64,000 bases of DNA. Origin: Mycolicibacterium helvum. Lineage in GTDB: Bacteria; Actinomycetota; Actinomycetes; Mycobacteriales; Mycobacteriaceae. The notes beneath the pieces were generated by a model. The model was not told the origin of the DNA. It did no database searches and saw only the letters and a program-made list of their open reading frames with translations. Shown here piece after piece: positions 8,520 through 17,986 of the stretch. Each line of letters begins with the position of its first letter. Within the stretch, counting starts at the first letter, position 1. Both the position numbers and the translations under genes were made by a program. Location of the stretch: NCBI RefSeq assembly GCF_010731895.1, contig NZ_AP022596.1, positions 5,394,001 to 5,458,000 of the forward strand. Direction: 5' to 3'.

Positions 8520-10349
8520 ATGGAAGGCCCGATCGTATCAGCGTTTGCTGCGGCCTTAGGTAGCCCCGACGCGGTGGCCACTGACGCCGCCACTCTGTCC
8601 GAAAATGGCAAAGACTATTGGGGTTTCGGTCAACAGCCCGGTCTGGTACTACGCCCACAAACCCGCGACGAGGTCGTCGCAATTGTGAAAGTCGCTGCTG
8701 AACAAAATGTCTCGTTGGTCACCCGCGGGGGCGCGTCGAATTGCAGCGCCGGAGTCATGGCCGGTTCGGACCGTGTGGTGATCGACATGACGAAGATGAA
8801 TCAGGTTCTCGACATCGACCCGGTAGCTCGCACCGCCCGGGTTCAGCCCGGCGTCATCAATTCCGATCTGCAGGAGCGGTTAGCCCCGCACAAGCTGGTT
8901 TTCTCACCCGACCCCGTCTCGGCACATCTGGCAACTGTCGGCGGCAACATCATTGAAAACGCCGGTGGCCCACACGCTCTCAAGTACGGCGTCACCTACA
9001 ACCACGTCGTGGCCGTGGAAGCGGTCCTCGCCGACGGTTCGGTAGTCCAGTTCAGCGCCGACGACGACGGCCCTGATCTGCTGGGCGTGCTCGTCGGGTC
9101 GGAGGGCACCCTGGCCATCCTCACCGAGGCCACCGTGGCGTTGCGACCCATCCCGCCGGTCACCCGCAGCCTGATGGGCAGCTTCAACACAGCCCGGGAG
9201 GCGGCCGAAACCATCGCCGCGATCATTCAGACAGGTACCGTGCCCGCAGCGGTCGAATGGCTCGACCGCGTCGGTATCGCTGGACTGCAGCAGTTCACCG
9301 ACACCGGCTATCCCGCCGATGCCGACGCGATCGTGCTCATCGACGTCGACGGCTCTGCCGACGAGGTTGACCGCGACGCCGCGATCGTGGACAAAGTGCT
9401 GCGGCAAAACGCCGTTGAGGTGCGTCACGCCGATGACGACGACGCCCGAGCGAAGCTGTGGTATGGGCGCCTGCATGCCCCCGACGCCGTCGTGCGAAGC
9501 GGCAAAGGCTTTTTCATCGGCGACGTCACCGTTCCCCGGCAACACATACCGGAGATGCAGCAGGCAATCCAGGATACCGCCAAGCGGCACTCCGACGCGC
9601 TGCTGTTCATCGCCGTGACCGGGCACGCCGGCGACGGCGACCTGCACCCGACCACGTTCTACGATAAGGAAAACCCCAACGCGGCCGCCGCGTTGGAGGC
9701 CGCGAACAACGAAATCATCGAAGCGGCACTGCAGTTGGGTGGCACCATCACCGGCGAGCACGGTGTCGGAACCGAGAAGATCCAGTTCATGACCAAACGC
9801 TTCACCCCAGTGGAGATCGCGGCCCAGCGCGTCCTCAAGCAGGTCTTCGATCCCGCGCAGCGCTTCAATCCCGGCATCATGCTGCCCGACGTGTCGCCGG
9901 AGGAACCCGCGCTACCCTCCTTCGAGGCCGCGGTGCGCACTGCCCTCGACCGCCACCCGGGTTCAGCCACGCAAGCCGATGGTGACGACAGCTCAGTCGA
10001 GGTGAACACCGGCAACTTGAACCTGGTGGTCGGTGCCGCAGTCACCCTCGATGCACTATCGAAGAAACTTGACCAGGAAGGCGTGACATGCCCCGCCATC
10101 CCAACCGAGAAAACTGAACGCACCGTCGGCGAACTTATCGCCAATGCGACGGGTGAGGAACGCCTAGCGGTGCGCCACGGGCTGCTCGGCGTCGACGTCG
10201 TCCTGCCTGACGGCGCCGCCGCGGCCCGCTTCGGCGGGCAGAACATGAAAGACGTTGCCGGCTACGACACCAAACGCCTATTCATTGGCGGCAACAATGC
10301 ATTCGGAACGATCACCAGCGCTGTCTTTAAGATTACGGTCGCCCGGTGA
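8520..10349 (+). CDS. FAD-linked 2-hydroxyacid dehydrogenase, GlcD-GlcE-like fusion
   Basis: About 609 aa. Residues 1-460 form a GlcD/D-lactate-dehydrogenase-like unit: an FAD-binding PCMH domain (VTRGGASNCSAG near 70, GGNIIENAGGPHALKYG near 142) and an FAD-oxidase C-terminal domain ending TGEHGVGTEKI. Residues 465-609 resemble a second, GlcE-like FAD-binding module (VGELIANATG, FGGQNMKDVAGYDTKRL, FGTITSAVFKI). I prefer the ATG at 8520 because AGGAG sits about 7 bp upstream; the ATG at 8514 is too close. It probably oxidises the hydroxyacid (mandelate-like) whose oxoacid feeds the decarboxylase at 6896. Confidence 0.85.
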   Translation: MEGPIVSAFAAALGSPDAVATDAATLSENGKDYWGFGQQPGLVLRPQTRDEVVAIVKVAAEQNVSLVTRGGASNCSAGVMAGSDRVVIDMTKMNQVLDIDPVARTARVQPGVINSDLQERLAPHKLVFSPDPVSAHLATVGGNIIENAGGPHALKYGVTYNHVVAVEAVLADGSVVQFSADDDGPDLLGVLVGSEGTLAILTEATVALRPIPPVTRSLMGSFNTAREAAETIAAIIQTGTVPAAVEWLDRVGIAGLQQFTDTGYPADADAIVLIDVDGSADEVDRDAAIVDKVLRQNAVEVRHADDDDARAKLWYGRLHAPDAVVRSGKGFFIGDVTVPRQHIPEMQQAIQDTAKRHSDALLFIAVTGHAGDGDLHPTTFYDKENPNAAAALEAANNEIIEAALQLGGTITGEHGVGTEKIQFMTKRFTPVEIAAQRVLKQVFDPAQRFNPGIMLPDVSPEEPALPSFEAAVRTALDRHPGSATQADGDDSSVEVNTGNLNLVVGAAVTLDALSKKLDQEGVTCPAIPTEKTERTVGELIANATGEERLAVRHGLLGVDVVLPDGAAAARFGGQNMKDVAGYDTKRLFIGGNNAFGTITSAVFKITVAR

Positions 10350-10375
10350 CACCGCAACTGAGATAGGGCGGACTC

Positions 10376-11019
10376 ATGTCCTGGCAGATGCAGGCCATCG
10401 CTACCTACGGGCGCCTCATACGTCGACCCCGCACCTACGCAACACCTCAAAGCGCACGCGCCTACCTCAATCGGCCCAAGAGCGCCAGTGGACCGCCCTC
10501 GCAACTGGCCACGTCCGCTCGTCACCAGGTGACCCGCGATGATATCGACGGGTTCGACTGCTACACAGTGCACTCCAGCAACAGCGAGACCATTGCTGCC
10601 GACCTCTATACGGGCTCGCGCCGCAACACTGCGCTGAAGAAGCGATCGACTTGCTTGGCAAAGTGATGGACCGAGCGGCACAACACGGGCCTATCTACGT
10701 CGCTGGCGACTCCTCCGGAGCAGGGCTGGCCCAAACGGTTATCGTCGCCGGAGCCACCTCGCCCCTTGGACTGACCCTGATCAGTCCCTGGCTCGACATC
10801 GCACTCACCAATCCCGCCATCGCCACTATCGCCAAGCGCGACCCGTGGCTCGCGGTTCCCGGGCTGCGCGAATGCGGTCGTGTGTGGGCCAGACAACTAC
10901 CGGCGGATGACAACCGAGTTAGCCCCATTCACGTTGAGCTGCATAACCTTCCACCAATCGACCGCTACGTCGGTGACCGCGACATCTTCGTCGCCGACTG
11001 CCGTCATTATCTCAAGTAG
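10376..11019 (+). pseudogene. Broken alpha/beta hydrolase (fold-3, HSL-like)
   Basis: Two frames are needed to read this gene. The first (10376-10666) gives an N-terminus of the HSL/fold-3 type starting MSWQMQAIATYGRLIRRP. The second carries YGLAPQH, then VAGDSSGAGLA (the GDSAGG-type nucleophile elbow), and ends GDRDIFVADCRHYLK. The HGG oxyanion region that should lie between them is missing, consistent with an internal deletion and frameshift near 10600. The C-terminus also appears short. It lies between the dehydrogenase and P450 genes, so it was probably once part of the operon. Confidence 0.65.
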
Positions 11020-11028
11020 GAAACCTTG

Positions 11029-12324
11029 ATGAGCCGCACAGTCGCCTTCCCACGCACGTCCACAGCTGATGGCGTGCGCTTCACAACGCTAGTGGCGCTG
11101 CCCAATCTGGCTGAAGGCCTGTTCAGTCGCCGGCCGAGAGTGACCGCTGCGCTGAACCGAGTCGGTGTTGCCCGCCGCGCCCACCGACTCCTCACCGCAC
11201 TGCATCATCGCTACGGCGACGGACCTATGTGGGTAAACGTGGCAGGAAAGCCGACATTGCTTGTATTCGGCCCCGATCAGATCCGCTTCGCTTTCTCCCA
11301 CGCGCCAGAGCCATTCGCCTCCGACCCCGAACCCAAGCTCTCAGGGATGAACAAATTTCAGCCGCACGCCCTGACCATATCCCGGGGCAGCCATTGGTCC
11401 GACCGCCGGCGATTCACCGACGCCGTCCTAGCACGTGCCACCGGCAGCGGCGCAATCGCGAACCGATGCGACACCGTCGCTCACGAGGAAGCCCTGTCGA
11501 TCCCCGACAATAGTGACTGGCCACAGTTTCACGCCGTAATACAACGCATTTCACGGCGGATCATCCTCGGTGACAGCGCTGCCGACGACGAATTAATCTC
11601 GGCACAACTGGCAACGCTTATGACTAAAGCCAACCCTCCGGGAAAGGGTGACCCCAAGCTTCTCAGCACATTCCTAGCGGCACTAGACCGTTATGTACAA
11701 GCCGCAGAAGCCAACAGTCTGGTCGGACAATTCGCCGCGGCACCCGCGAGCGCCATAACCCATCCGACCCACCAAGTCATTCACTGGATGTTCGCGATGG
11801 GTGACACCCTGGCCATCAACCTCTGGCGTTGTCTGGCGCTGCTGGCCGCCCACCCTGCCGTTCTCGCGAAGGCACAGAACGAAGTTGACGAACATACTGG
11901 CCCTGACTACCTTGTCGGCTGCCTATCCGAAGCGATGCGCCTATGGCCCAGCACGCCGGTACTGGCGCGAACCCTGACGCGGGCAGCGGAATGGGACGGC
12001 GCGACCGTTCCCGAAGGAACACAAGTCATGATCGTCAATAGCTTCAACCACCGCGACACCAACCGATACTCCGAGGCCGACCACTTCGATCCCACCGCCT
12101 GGACCGAAGGATCTGCTCGATCCTCTTGGTTATTTAACTTCTTCAGTCACGGCCCGCAAGGATGTCCTGGAGCCGACCTTGCCGTGCAACTCGGCGCCGT
12201 CGTCCTGACAGCCCTACTGCGCAAGGGAAGCCCGGCTGCTGCCGGTGTCAAACTCAACCCACACGATCCGTTGCCCTTGACGTTTGACCACTCACGCCTG
12301 CAGATTCGATTGACACCTCGATAA
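11029..12324 (+). CDS. Cytochrome P450
   Basis: A 431-aa soluble P450. The heme-binding motif FFSHGPQGCPGADLA (about 374-388) holds the cysteine ligand, and the ExxR of helix K is seen in LSEAMRLWPS. The I-helix region reads FAMGDTLA, a variant of the usual A-G-x-D/E-T, with the threonine kept. AGGAAAC lies upstream of the ATG at 11029. No ferredoxin or reductase gene is adjacent, so electrons must come from elsewhere. It is flanked by the hydroxyacid pathway genes and a GMC oxidoreductase and presumably hydroxylates a related substrate; this is inference. Confidence 0.9.
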   Translation: MSRTVAFPRTSTADGVRFTTLVALPNLAEGLFSRRPRVTAALNRVGVARRAHRLLTALHHRYGDGPMWVNVAGKPTLLVFGPDQIRFAFSHAPEPFASDPEPKLSGMNKFQPHALTISRGSHWSDRRRFTDAVLARATGSGAIANRCDTVAHEEALSIPDNSDWPQFHAVIQRISRRIILGDSAADDELISAQLATLMTKANPPGKGDPKLLSTFLAALDRYVQAAEANSLVGQFAAAPASAITHPTHQVIHWMFAMGDTLAINLWRCLALLAAHPAVLAKAQNEVDEHTGPDYLVGCLSEAMRLWPSTPVLARTLTRAAEWDGATVPEGTQVMIVNSFNHRDTNRYSEADHFDPTAWTEGSARSSWLFNFFSHGPQGCPGADLAVQLGAVVLTALLRKGSPAAAGVKLNPHDPLPLTFDHSRLQIRLTPR

Positions 12325-12362
12325 CGGGACACGCATCCAGAGCTTGGAGGACCGATGCCGGA

Positions 12363-14048
12363 ATGAGCCCTGTCGCGGAATTCGACTTCGTCATCGTGGG
12401 AGCAGGCAGCGCGGGCTGCCTGCTTGCGAACCGGCTCAGCGCCAACCCTGATCGTCGGGTGCTCCTGGTTGAGGCCGGCGGCAAAGACGACTGGTTCTGG
12501 ATCAAGGTGCCGGTGGGTTATCTGTACACCATCGCCAACCCCCGCACCGACTGGTGTTTCACGACCGAGGCTGACCCAGGCCTGGCCGGCCGCAGCATCC
12601 ACTACGCGCGGGGCCGAGTGGTCGGCGGCTGCTCGTCGATCAACGCGATGATCCACATGCGCGGACAATCCAGCGACTACGAGTTGTGGGCGCAGGCCAC
12701 CGGTGACGAGCGGTGGCTTTGGGGTGGCTTGAACTCCCCCGGTGAGACGCTGGCGATCTACAAAGACCTGGAAAACTACTTCGGCGGTGCCAACGAGTGG
12801 CACGGTGTTGAAGGTGAGATCCGCGTCGAGCGGCCGCGTGTGCGCTGGAAGATTCTGGACGCCTGGCAGTCCGCCGCCGCCGAGATCGGCATTGCCCCGA
12901 TCGATGAGTTCAATCGAGGCGACAACGCCGGCAGTGCGTACTTTCATGTCAATCAACGGCGTGGCCGTCGGTGGTCGATGGCTGATGCTTTTCTGCATCC
13001 CGTCGCCGACCGTCCCAATCTCACCCTCTACACGCAGACGCAGGCCTTGCAGATTCTGCTGGACGACCAGGTCCACGAGAACCAGCGTCGCGGTGCCTGG
13101 ACCACGGCGCAGCAACGCGTCACCGGCCTGCGGCTGCTCAAAGGGGGCCACATCGTTGAGGTCCGAGCCCGCCGGGAGTTGATCCTGAGCGCCGGAGCTA
13201 TTGGCTCGCCGCATTTGATGCAGGTCTCGGGTCTGGGTCCGGCCGGCCTGCTTGCCCAGCATCAAGTGCCAGTGCTCGTCGATCTACCGGGAGTGGGCGA
13301 GAACCTCCAAGACCACCTGCAGCTTCGAACGGTCTACCGGGTCGAGGGTGCCCCAACCGTTAATACGCTGTACCGGAATTGGATCACCCGCGCGGGCATG
13401 GGACTTCAGTACCTACTGATGCGGTCAGGGCCCATGACCATGCCGCCTTCCACGCTGGGTGCTTTCGCCAAGAGCGACCCAGCGCTGGGCAGCCCCGATC
13501 TGGAGTGGCACGTTCAGCCCTTGTCGTTGCCGAAGTTCGGTGAACCCCTGCACCCCTTCGGAGCGATTACCCCCTCGGTCTGCAATTTGCGACCAAGCTC
13601 GCGTGGCCACGTGCGCATGGCCACTGCGGATCCACTGGCCAATCCGAAGATCCTTTGCAATTACCTGTCGACTGATACCGACCGTCAAACCGCGGTCATC
13701 GGCCTCCAGATGACCCGGCAGATCATGGCGGCGCCGGCTTTGGCCCGCTACCGCCCGCAAGAGATGCTTCCGGGCCCGCAACTGGCGAGCGACGATGAGC
13801 TGCAGCAGGCGGCCGGTGAGCTCGGCACGACTATCTTCCACCCGGTGGGCACCTGCGCGATGGGAGCCTTTGACGCACACGGTCGGCCGCGGTCACCCGC
13901 CACGGTGCTTGACACCGACTGCCGCGTTTACCGGGTCGCCGGCCTTCGAGTGGTCGATGCGTCAGCCATGCCCACCATCACTTCCGGCAATACCAATGCG
14001 CCGGTCATGCTCATCGCAGAGCGCGCAGCGCGGGCAATCGTGGGATAG
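12363..14048 (+). CDS. GMC family FAD oxidoreductase (choline/alcohol dehydrogenase-like)
   Basis: A 561-aa protein. The N-terminal dinucleotide-binding motif VIVGAGSAGCLLANRL, GRVVGGCSSINAMIHMRG (GMC signature 1), GAIGSPHLMQVSGLGP (signature 2) and the C-terminal FHPVGTCAMG with the catalytic histidine are all present. GMC enzymes oxidise alcohols, sugars or sterols with FAD. GGAGG about 12 bp upstream supports the ATG at 12363. A frameshifted copy of its first 25 codons occurs at 1319. It is the last gene of the co-directional run starting at 6018; its substrate is unknown. Confidence 0.9.
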   Translation: MSPVAEFDFVIVGAGSAGCLLANRLSANPDRRVLLVEAGGKDDWFWIKVPVGYLYTIANPRTDWCFTTEADPGLAGRSIHYARGRVVGGCSSINAMIHMRGQSSDYELWAQATGDERWLWGGLNSPGETLAIYKDLENYFGGANEWHGVEGEIRVERPRVRWKILDAWQSAAAEIGIAPIDEFNRGDNAGSAYFHVNQRRGRRWSMADAFLHPVADRPNLTLYTQTQALQILLDDQVHENQRRGAWTTAQQRVTGLRLLKGGHIVEVRARRELILSAGAIGSPHLMQVSGLGPAGLLAQHQVPVLVDLPGVGENLQDHLQLRTVYRVEGAPTVNTLYRNWITRAGMGLQYLLMRSGPMTMPPSTLGAFAKSDPALGSPDLEWHVQPLSLPKFGEPLHPFGAITPSVCNLRPSSRGHVRMATADPLANPKILCNYLSTDTDRQTAVIGLQMTRQIMAAPALARYRPQEMLPGPQLASDDELQQAAGELGTTIFHPVGTCAMGAFDAHGRPRSPATVLDTDCRVYRVAGLRVVDASAMPTITSGNTNAPVMLIAERAARAIVG

Positions 14049-14190
14049 GGCGGTTAACACCGGAACATCAGGCGGTGATAAGGCCGGAAAGCCATCGATA
14101 CATGGCGGAGCCAAGGTGCCAGTCGGGGGATGTCGAACTGCTTGGGCCGGTCTACGAAAGCCCGTCACTGTGATCCCTCGAGACCTGGCT

Positions 14191-14790
14191 TCATGCGGTA
14201 ATTCCGGACAGGATGGTGCGGGTTATTTGGTCTATTACGTTTTCGGGTAAGTCGGTGTCGGTCTCGGTCAATACGCTGAGCTGGTAGGCGAAGATCGGTC
14301 CGGCGATGGTCATGGCGATCACGTCGGTGTCTAGACCCTCTGGTATCTCGGCGCGGCCTCGTGCTCGTTCTATGAGCGCGCGGATCTGTTGGATGCGCGG
14401 GCCGAGAAGATGTTCGCGATAGAGCGCCAACAGCTCGGGGTTGCCGGCGATCTCGCCCATCGTGCGCATGAGAACCGTTGCCGCGGTCTTAGCTTCGGCG
14501 GGAACCAACGCCTCACGCACTAGATGACGAACGTCAGCGGCCACACTACCGTGATCGGCAACTATCGTGGCTTGGCCCATCAGCTGCAGAATCTCCTTGG
14601 TGACAGCAATTTTCGACGGCCACCGTCTGTAGAGAGATACCTTGCTGACGCCCGCGCGCGCGGCGATGGACTGCATGCTCATTTCCCGGAAGCCGTGATC
14701 AGTGAATTCCGCCAACGCCGCCTCGACGAGGGCGTGGTCGACTGCTTGACTGCGGGGTCGCCCGCGCCCACGGGACCGAAATTCAGCCAT
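14191..14790 (-). CDS. TetR family transcriptional regulator
   Basis: A 199-aa regulator. An N-terminal basic lead (GRGRPRS) precedes FREMSMQSIAARAGVSKVSLYRRWPSK, a clear TetR helix-turn-helix; the C-terminal half resembles the TetR_C ligand-binding group. It overlaps the stop of the upstream hydrolase gene by 8 bp (ATGGCTGA), so the two are co-translated from a promoter near 16135-16154, where a near-perfect 20-bp palindrome may be its operator. Confidence 0.85.
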   Translation of the reverse strand: MAEFRSRGRGRPRSQAVDHALVEAALAEFTDHGFREMSMQSIAARAGVSKVSLYRRWPSKIAVTKEILQLMGQATIVADHGSVAADVRHLVREALVPAEAKTAATVLMRTMGEIAGNPELLALYREHLLGPRIQQIRALIERARGRAEIPEGLDTDVIAMTIAGPIFAYQLSVLTETDTDLPENVIDQITRTILSGITA

Positions 14791-16099
14791 GGTGCGCCAA
14801 CGTGGCCTTGGCCTCGATGCGGTCCATCGCTAGCTGTGCTTCCTCACCACGCAGGTGGCGGCGTAGCACGGACAGGTCGGCATCAATGCTGGGCAGCGTC
14901 TCCCCCGCGACCACGACCCGGTCGAGCCAGTCGAATACCGTCGAGTGAAGCACGGTCAACGCGCCCACTTGGCAGTGAGCAGCGGCCCAGCCCAAATCGA
15001 AACCGAAAACCCGCAATGTCGTCGGACCAGTCAGGTCCGCGGCGAACCGCAGGGCCGCAGCCGCGACGTCCTGATCGGTCTGTGTGAGCTCGGCCTCTCC
15101 ATAGAGGAGCAGCATGGGCACATTTATCGAGCCAGCAAGATCGCCGATCGCGAATGGTCGCCACGACGCGATGAGCTCGTGGGGGCGCGTTTGGCCGAAC
15201 ATCGAGCGGAACCTATTCGTAAGTCCTCGTAACTGTGGGCTCGCGCGCTCCATGACGTGAAAAGCTAGGTCGAACAAGGCAACCGGCGCTTTCCGGAGGG
15301 GTTGAGGCCACACGGCATGCCAGGCCTGATACACATCGACAACCAGCCCATCGGCAATGCACGCCTTAATCCGCTCGTCGTAGGCTGTCGCTCTAACCGC
15401 CAGCGACGCGCCCAGCGAAGGCCCGAAGATCGCGAGGCGCTCGGGATCGACGTCGACCCGGTCAATCACATGGTCGATCACCGCTCGGACCGGCGCCTCA
15501 AAGTCGGGTCGTAGATATCGGCCGGGGTTGAGCTGCAAGGCGCTCCATTGCCCCGGCCCCTCGAACACCACGCAATTCCACCCGCGCGCAACCGCCGCGA
15601 ACCCCAGCCAGTGCACCACCTCCTCATTGGTCGAATCACCGCCGTTGAGCACGATCAGCGTCGGGGCGCGCACGCCGGTCGTCAGGAAGTACCCGGGCAG
15701 GGCTGCTCCCTCGAACGGGATCGTCAGCACCTCGATCGGCGGATCGAACAACGTCGCCGCCCGCTCGAAACATGCTCGGCTCCAACGCAAATAGGAATCC
15801 AGCCGGGAATCTGACGCCGGTAGCGAGAACATCGCAGTCCGGTAGTAGTTACTTGCCCGCAAGTACGCCTGCCGAGCGGTGACCGGATGGTCGGCAGCTT
15901 CAGCGCTCTGATGCAGTTGCACTGCCAGCGCAGCCCACTCGCGCACCCAACTCTCGGTATCGCCGGTCTTGATCCGGTCGGCGACGAACAGACACTCGGC
16001 GGTTTCGGCACCGCCTGTCGCGGCGACCGACATCGTCCGCACCAGATTGAACGATTCGGAGCCGATGTCCATTGCCTGGATGCCGAAGTTGAGTCGCAC
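14783..16099 (-). CDS. Alpha/beta hydrolase, acyl-peptidase / dihydropseudooxynicotine-hydrolase-like
   Basis: About 438 aa. A helical N-terminal cap region (about 1-125) precedes an alpha/beta hydrolase core: VLNGGDSTNEE (oxyanion region), FEGPGQW, and IFGPSLGASLAVRAT with the nucleophile serine. This layout fits the DUF1100/2,6-dihydropseudooxynicotine hydrolase group of C-C or ester hydrolases. I chose the GTG at 16099 because GGGAGG lies 5 bp upstream and the GTG at 16153 would fall inside a palindromic operator. It shares an operon and an 8-bp overlap with the TetR gene. Substrate unknown. Confidence 0.75.
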   Translation of the reverse strand: MRLNFGIQAMDIGSESFNLVRTMSVAATGGAETAECLFVADRIKTGDTESWVREWAALAVQLHQSAEAADHPVTARQAYLRASNYYRTAMFSLPASDSRLDSYLRWSRACFERAATLFDPPIEVLTIPFEGAALPGYFLTTGVRAPTLIVLNGGDSTNEEVVHWLGFAAVARGWNCVVFEGPGQWSALQLNPGRYLRPDFEAPVRAVIDHVIDRVDVDPERLAIFGPSLGASLAVRATAYDERIKACIADGLVVDVYQAWHAVWPQPLRKAPVALFDLAFHVMERASPQLRGLTNRFRSMFGQTRPHELIASWRPFAIGDLAGSINVPMLLLYGEAELTQTDQDVAAAALRFAADLTGPTTLRVFGFDLGWAAAHCQVGALTVLHSTVFDWLDRVVVAGETLPSIDADLSVLRRHLRGEEAQLAMDRIEAKATLAHHG

Positions 16100-16134
16100 A
16101 TCGCCTCCCGGGGTTGACCACGCCCTGCCGATAA

Positions 16135-16154
16135 TGTGAACGCTAGCGTACACA
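16135..16154. promoter_or_regulatory. Near-perfect 20-bp palindrome, probable TetR operator
   Basis: TGTGAACGCTAGCGTACACA is symmetrical at 9 of 10 positions and sits about 36 bp upstream of the chosen start of the hydrolase-TetR operon. I infer that the TetR protein at 14191-14790 binds it. Its position argues against the longer reading of the hydrolase gene. Confidence 0.6.
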
Positions 16155-16308
16155 ATATCGGTGACCGCGTCAGGTCACCCTCGCGCCAAGGCTGTCGCTA
16201 CTGCGGAAATGGCAACGCCGGTGAGGCGGTCGGGATGTTGACCGTCTCGGTAAACGTGGGGATTTCGAGGTGCAGGTCCATATGCGGTGGGTCTCACGCG
16301 CTGTTTAT

Positions 16309-16322
16309 GTAGCGATCGCTAC
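16309..16322. promoter_or_regulatory. 14-bp perfect palindrome upstream of hydrolase gene
   Basis: GTAGCGATCGCTAC is fully self-complementary and lies about 150 bp upstream of the hydrolase start at 16474, in the divergent spacer. It could be a second operator or chance symmetry. Nothing else in 16155-16473 is recognisable as a gene. Confidence 0.4.
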
Positions 16323-16473
16323 GGTAAGTTGACTGGGGCTCCCGTCCAGGAGCAGTTCACGGCAAGGAGTCCGCGCGACAAGGATCTCGCCCTCGGCCTG
16401 GTCGACCGTCGGGTCGCTACGGGAATCTGCCGGGGATGGACACACTCTTGATTGAACAGGCGGTATCCGAACG

Positions 16474-17376
16474 ATGATTGAAACTCCCACCCAGCAGGTT
16501 CTCATCGAGGCGGCGGGTATGGGGCTATCCGGACTTCTGGCAGTGCCGGACGATGCCCCGCGCGCCGTCATAGTCGCCCTGCACGGCGGTTCGGTCACGT
16601 CGGGCATCTACGGTGACATGATTCCCGGCGAGCCGTCCTTTCTCGAACTCGCTGCGGGTCTGGGCTTCACCGCCCTTGCGATCGATCGGCCCGGCTATGG
16701 ATCGAGCACCGGGCTCGCTCCGGAGGGCACCACCTTCGATGCGCAGGTCATTGTTCTTCGGTCCGCGCTGGATCGAGTCTGGGAGCTCTACGGCGTCGGC
16801 TCGGCCGGAATCTTCCTGACCGGCAACTCGATTGGCGGAATGATCGCCCTCTGCCTTGCCGCTTCCGACCTCGATGCGCCGCTGCTCGGTGTCGCGACCC
16901 ATGGAACCGGTCTGGGTTGGCTGTCCGGTGGCTTCGGGGATGTCTTACGAACCGCGCTGGACAACACTACAACTGACACCATCGATCCACGTGGCCGAAA
17001 CACTGCGGTCTACGGGCCGCCATGGAGCTGGGATCCAGCAGCTGCCCCCCAGCTACGGAACGCCTCGGTGCCGGCGCCGGTGGGCGAACTGCGTGACGCA
17101 CTCGAATGGCCGGACCGGCTGCGCCGGATCGCGCCAGCGGTGCAGGTGCCCGTTCGGATGGCGATTGCCGAGTACGACGACCGCTGGTCATCAGCTCCCG
17201 ACCAGCTGCTGGAGATTGCGCGAATCTTCACCGCCGCACCGTTTGTCGACGTTCACCGTCAGCGCTTTGTGGGCCACCAGCTGTGCGCGAACTACGCCGC
17301 CCGCGGCTTCTACGAAAGTGAACTCGGCTTCGTCGAAGAGTGCCGCGTGCACAAGCTGAACGTTCCGACGCTGTAG
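16474..17376 (+). CDS. Alpha/beta hydrolase
   Basis: A 300-aa alpha/beta hydrolase without a signal peptide. ALHGGSVTSG (about 35-44) is the HGG oxyanion region, IDRPGYGSS follows, and TGNSIGGMIA (about 114) is a nucleophile elbow with the serine in GNSIGG. HRQRFVGHQL near the C-terminus may supply the histidine. It is divergent from the hydrolase-TetR operon and may be controlled by the same regulator. Family members hydrolyse esters or lactones; the substrate cannot be told. Confidence 0.8.
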   Translation: MIETPTQQVLIEAAGMGLSGLLAVPDDAPRAVIVALHGGSVTSGIYGDMIPGEPSFLELAAGLGFTALAIDRPGYGSSTGLAPEGTTFDAQVIVLRSALDRVWELYGVGSAGIFLTGNSIGGMIALCLAASDLDAPLLGVATHGTGLGWLSGGFGDVLRTALDNTTTDTIDPRGRNTAVYGPPWSWDPAAAPQLRNASVPAPVGELRDALEWPDRLRRIAPAVQVPVRMAIAEYDDRWSSAPDQLLEIARIFTAAPFVDVHRQRFVGHQLCANYAARGFYESELGFVEECRVHKLNVPTL

Positions 17377-17581
17377 GAGCTGTGCGACCGGCAGCGCCGA
17401 CCGTCCCGTCAAACCCGTCACCGAAAATCTGGCCTCGCTACCTGGATTTACGGGACGTGCGACTCTCCCCTCAGTTCTGGCGAAGTCTCGCGTTGCCGGC
17501 ACCGCGCCTGCGTTCCGCAAGAAGCAATCGCGCAGCGGCCTGGGTGACGGACCCCGCGTCAACTCTTGGTTGGCTGTGCCC

Positions 17582-17612
17582 TACGGCGCGACGCTCCCGT
17601 TCGCGCCGTAGG
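17582..17612. terminator. Stem-loop (11-bp perfect stem, 9-nt loop), terminator-like
   Basis: CTACGGCGCGA at 17582-17592 pairs perfectly with TCGCGCCGTAG at 17602-17612. It lies about 200 bp after the hydrolase stop and 8 bp before the GTG of a small membrane-protein ORF. There is no T-tract, which is common for mycobacterial terminator-like hairpins; it could instead affect translation of the small ORF. Confidence 0.4.
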
Positions 17613-17620
17613 CTCACGGC

Positions 17621-17830
17621 GTGCGCAACGCGACCCTGGCCAGCGCCGCGTCAACGGCGGCGCTGACGGTGGGGCTGTCGACCTATGCAGCGTTGATCTT
17701 CGCCGGCATCGCGGTGGCGATCTACGACGTACGCCGGCACCGACGGGGCCGGGCGATCGCCGCCGCGGTGCTGGTCGGGGTGCTGACCCTGGTCGGGCTG
17801 GTTATCGCGATCATCAGCAGTGTCGCGTGA
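17621..17830 (+). CDS. Small two-helix membrane protein
   Basis: A 69-aa ORF with a GTG start. Two hydrophobic stretches (about 12-34 and 47-68) are separated by a basic loop VRRHRRGR, a plausible helical hairpin in the membrane. No family was recognised and the ribosome binding site is not clear. A stem-loop ends 8 bp before the start. It could be a genuine small membrane protein; the evidence is the coherent hydrophobic pattern only. Confidence 0.45.
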   Translation: MRNATLASAASTAALTVGLSTYAALIFAGIAVAIYDVRRHRRGRAIAAAVLVGVLTLVGLVIAIISSVA

Positions 17831-17986
17831 AGCGTCACAACGTGGCCGGTGCTGGCGACCGGTCGCGGCTCAGTCGCGGGGAGCACACGCCTTCGACATT
17901 CGACCGCTCATCACGCGAACACACGACCAGAGGTGGCGGCGCAGTACCCCGGCTTGGAGTGGTCTGGTCGGTGACACAATCGTGCG

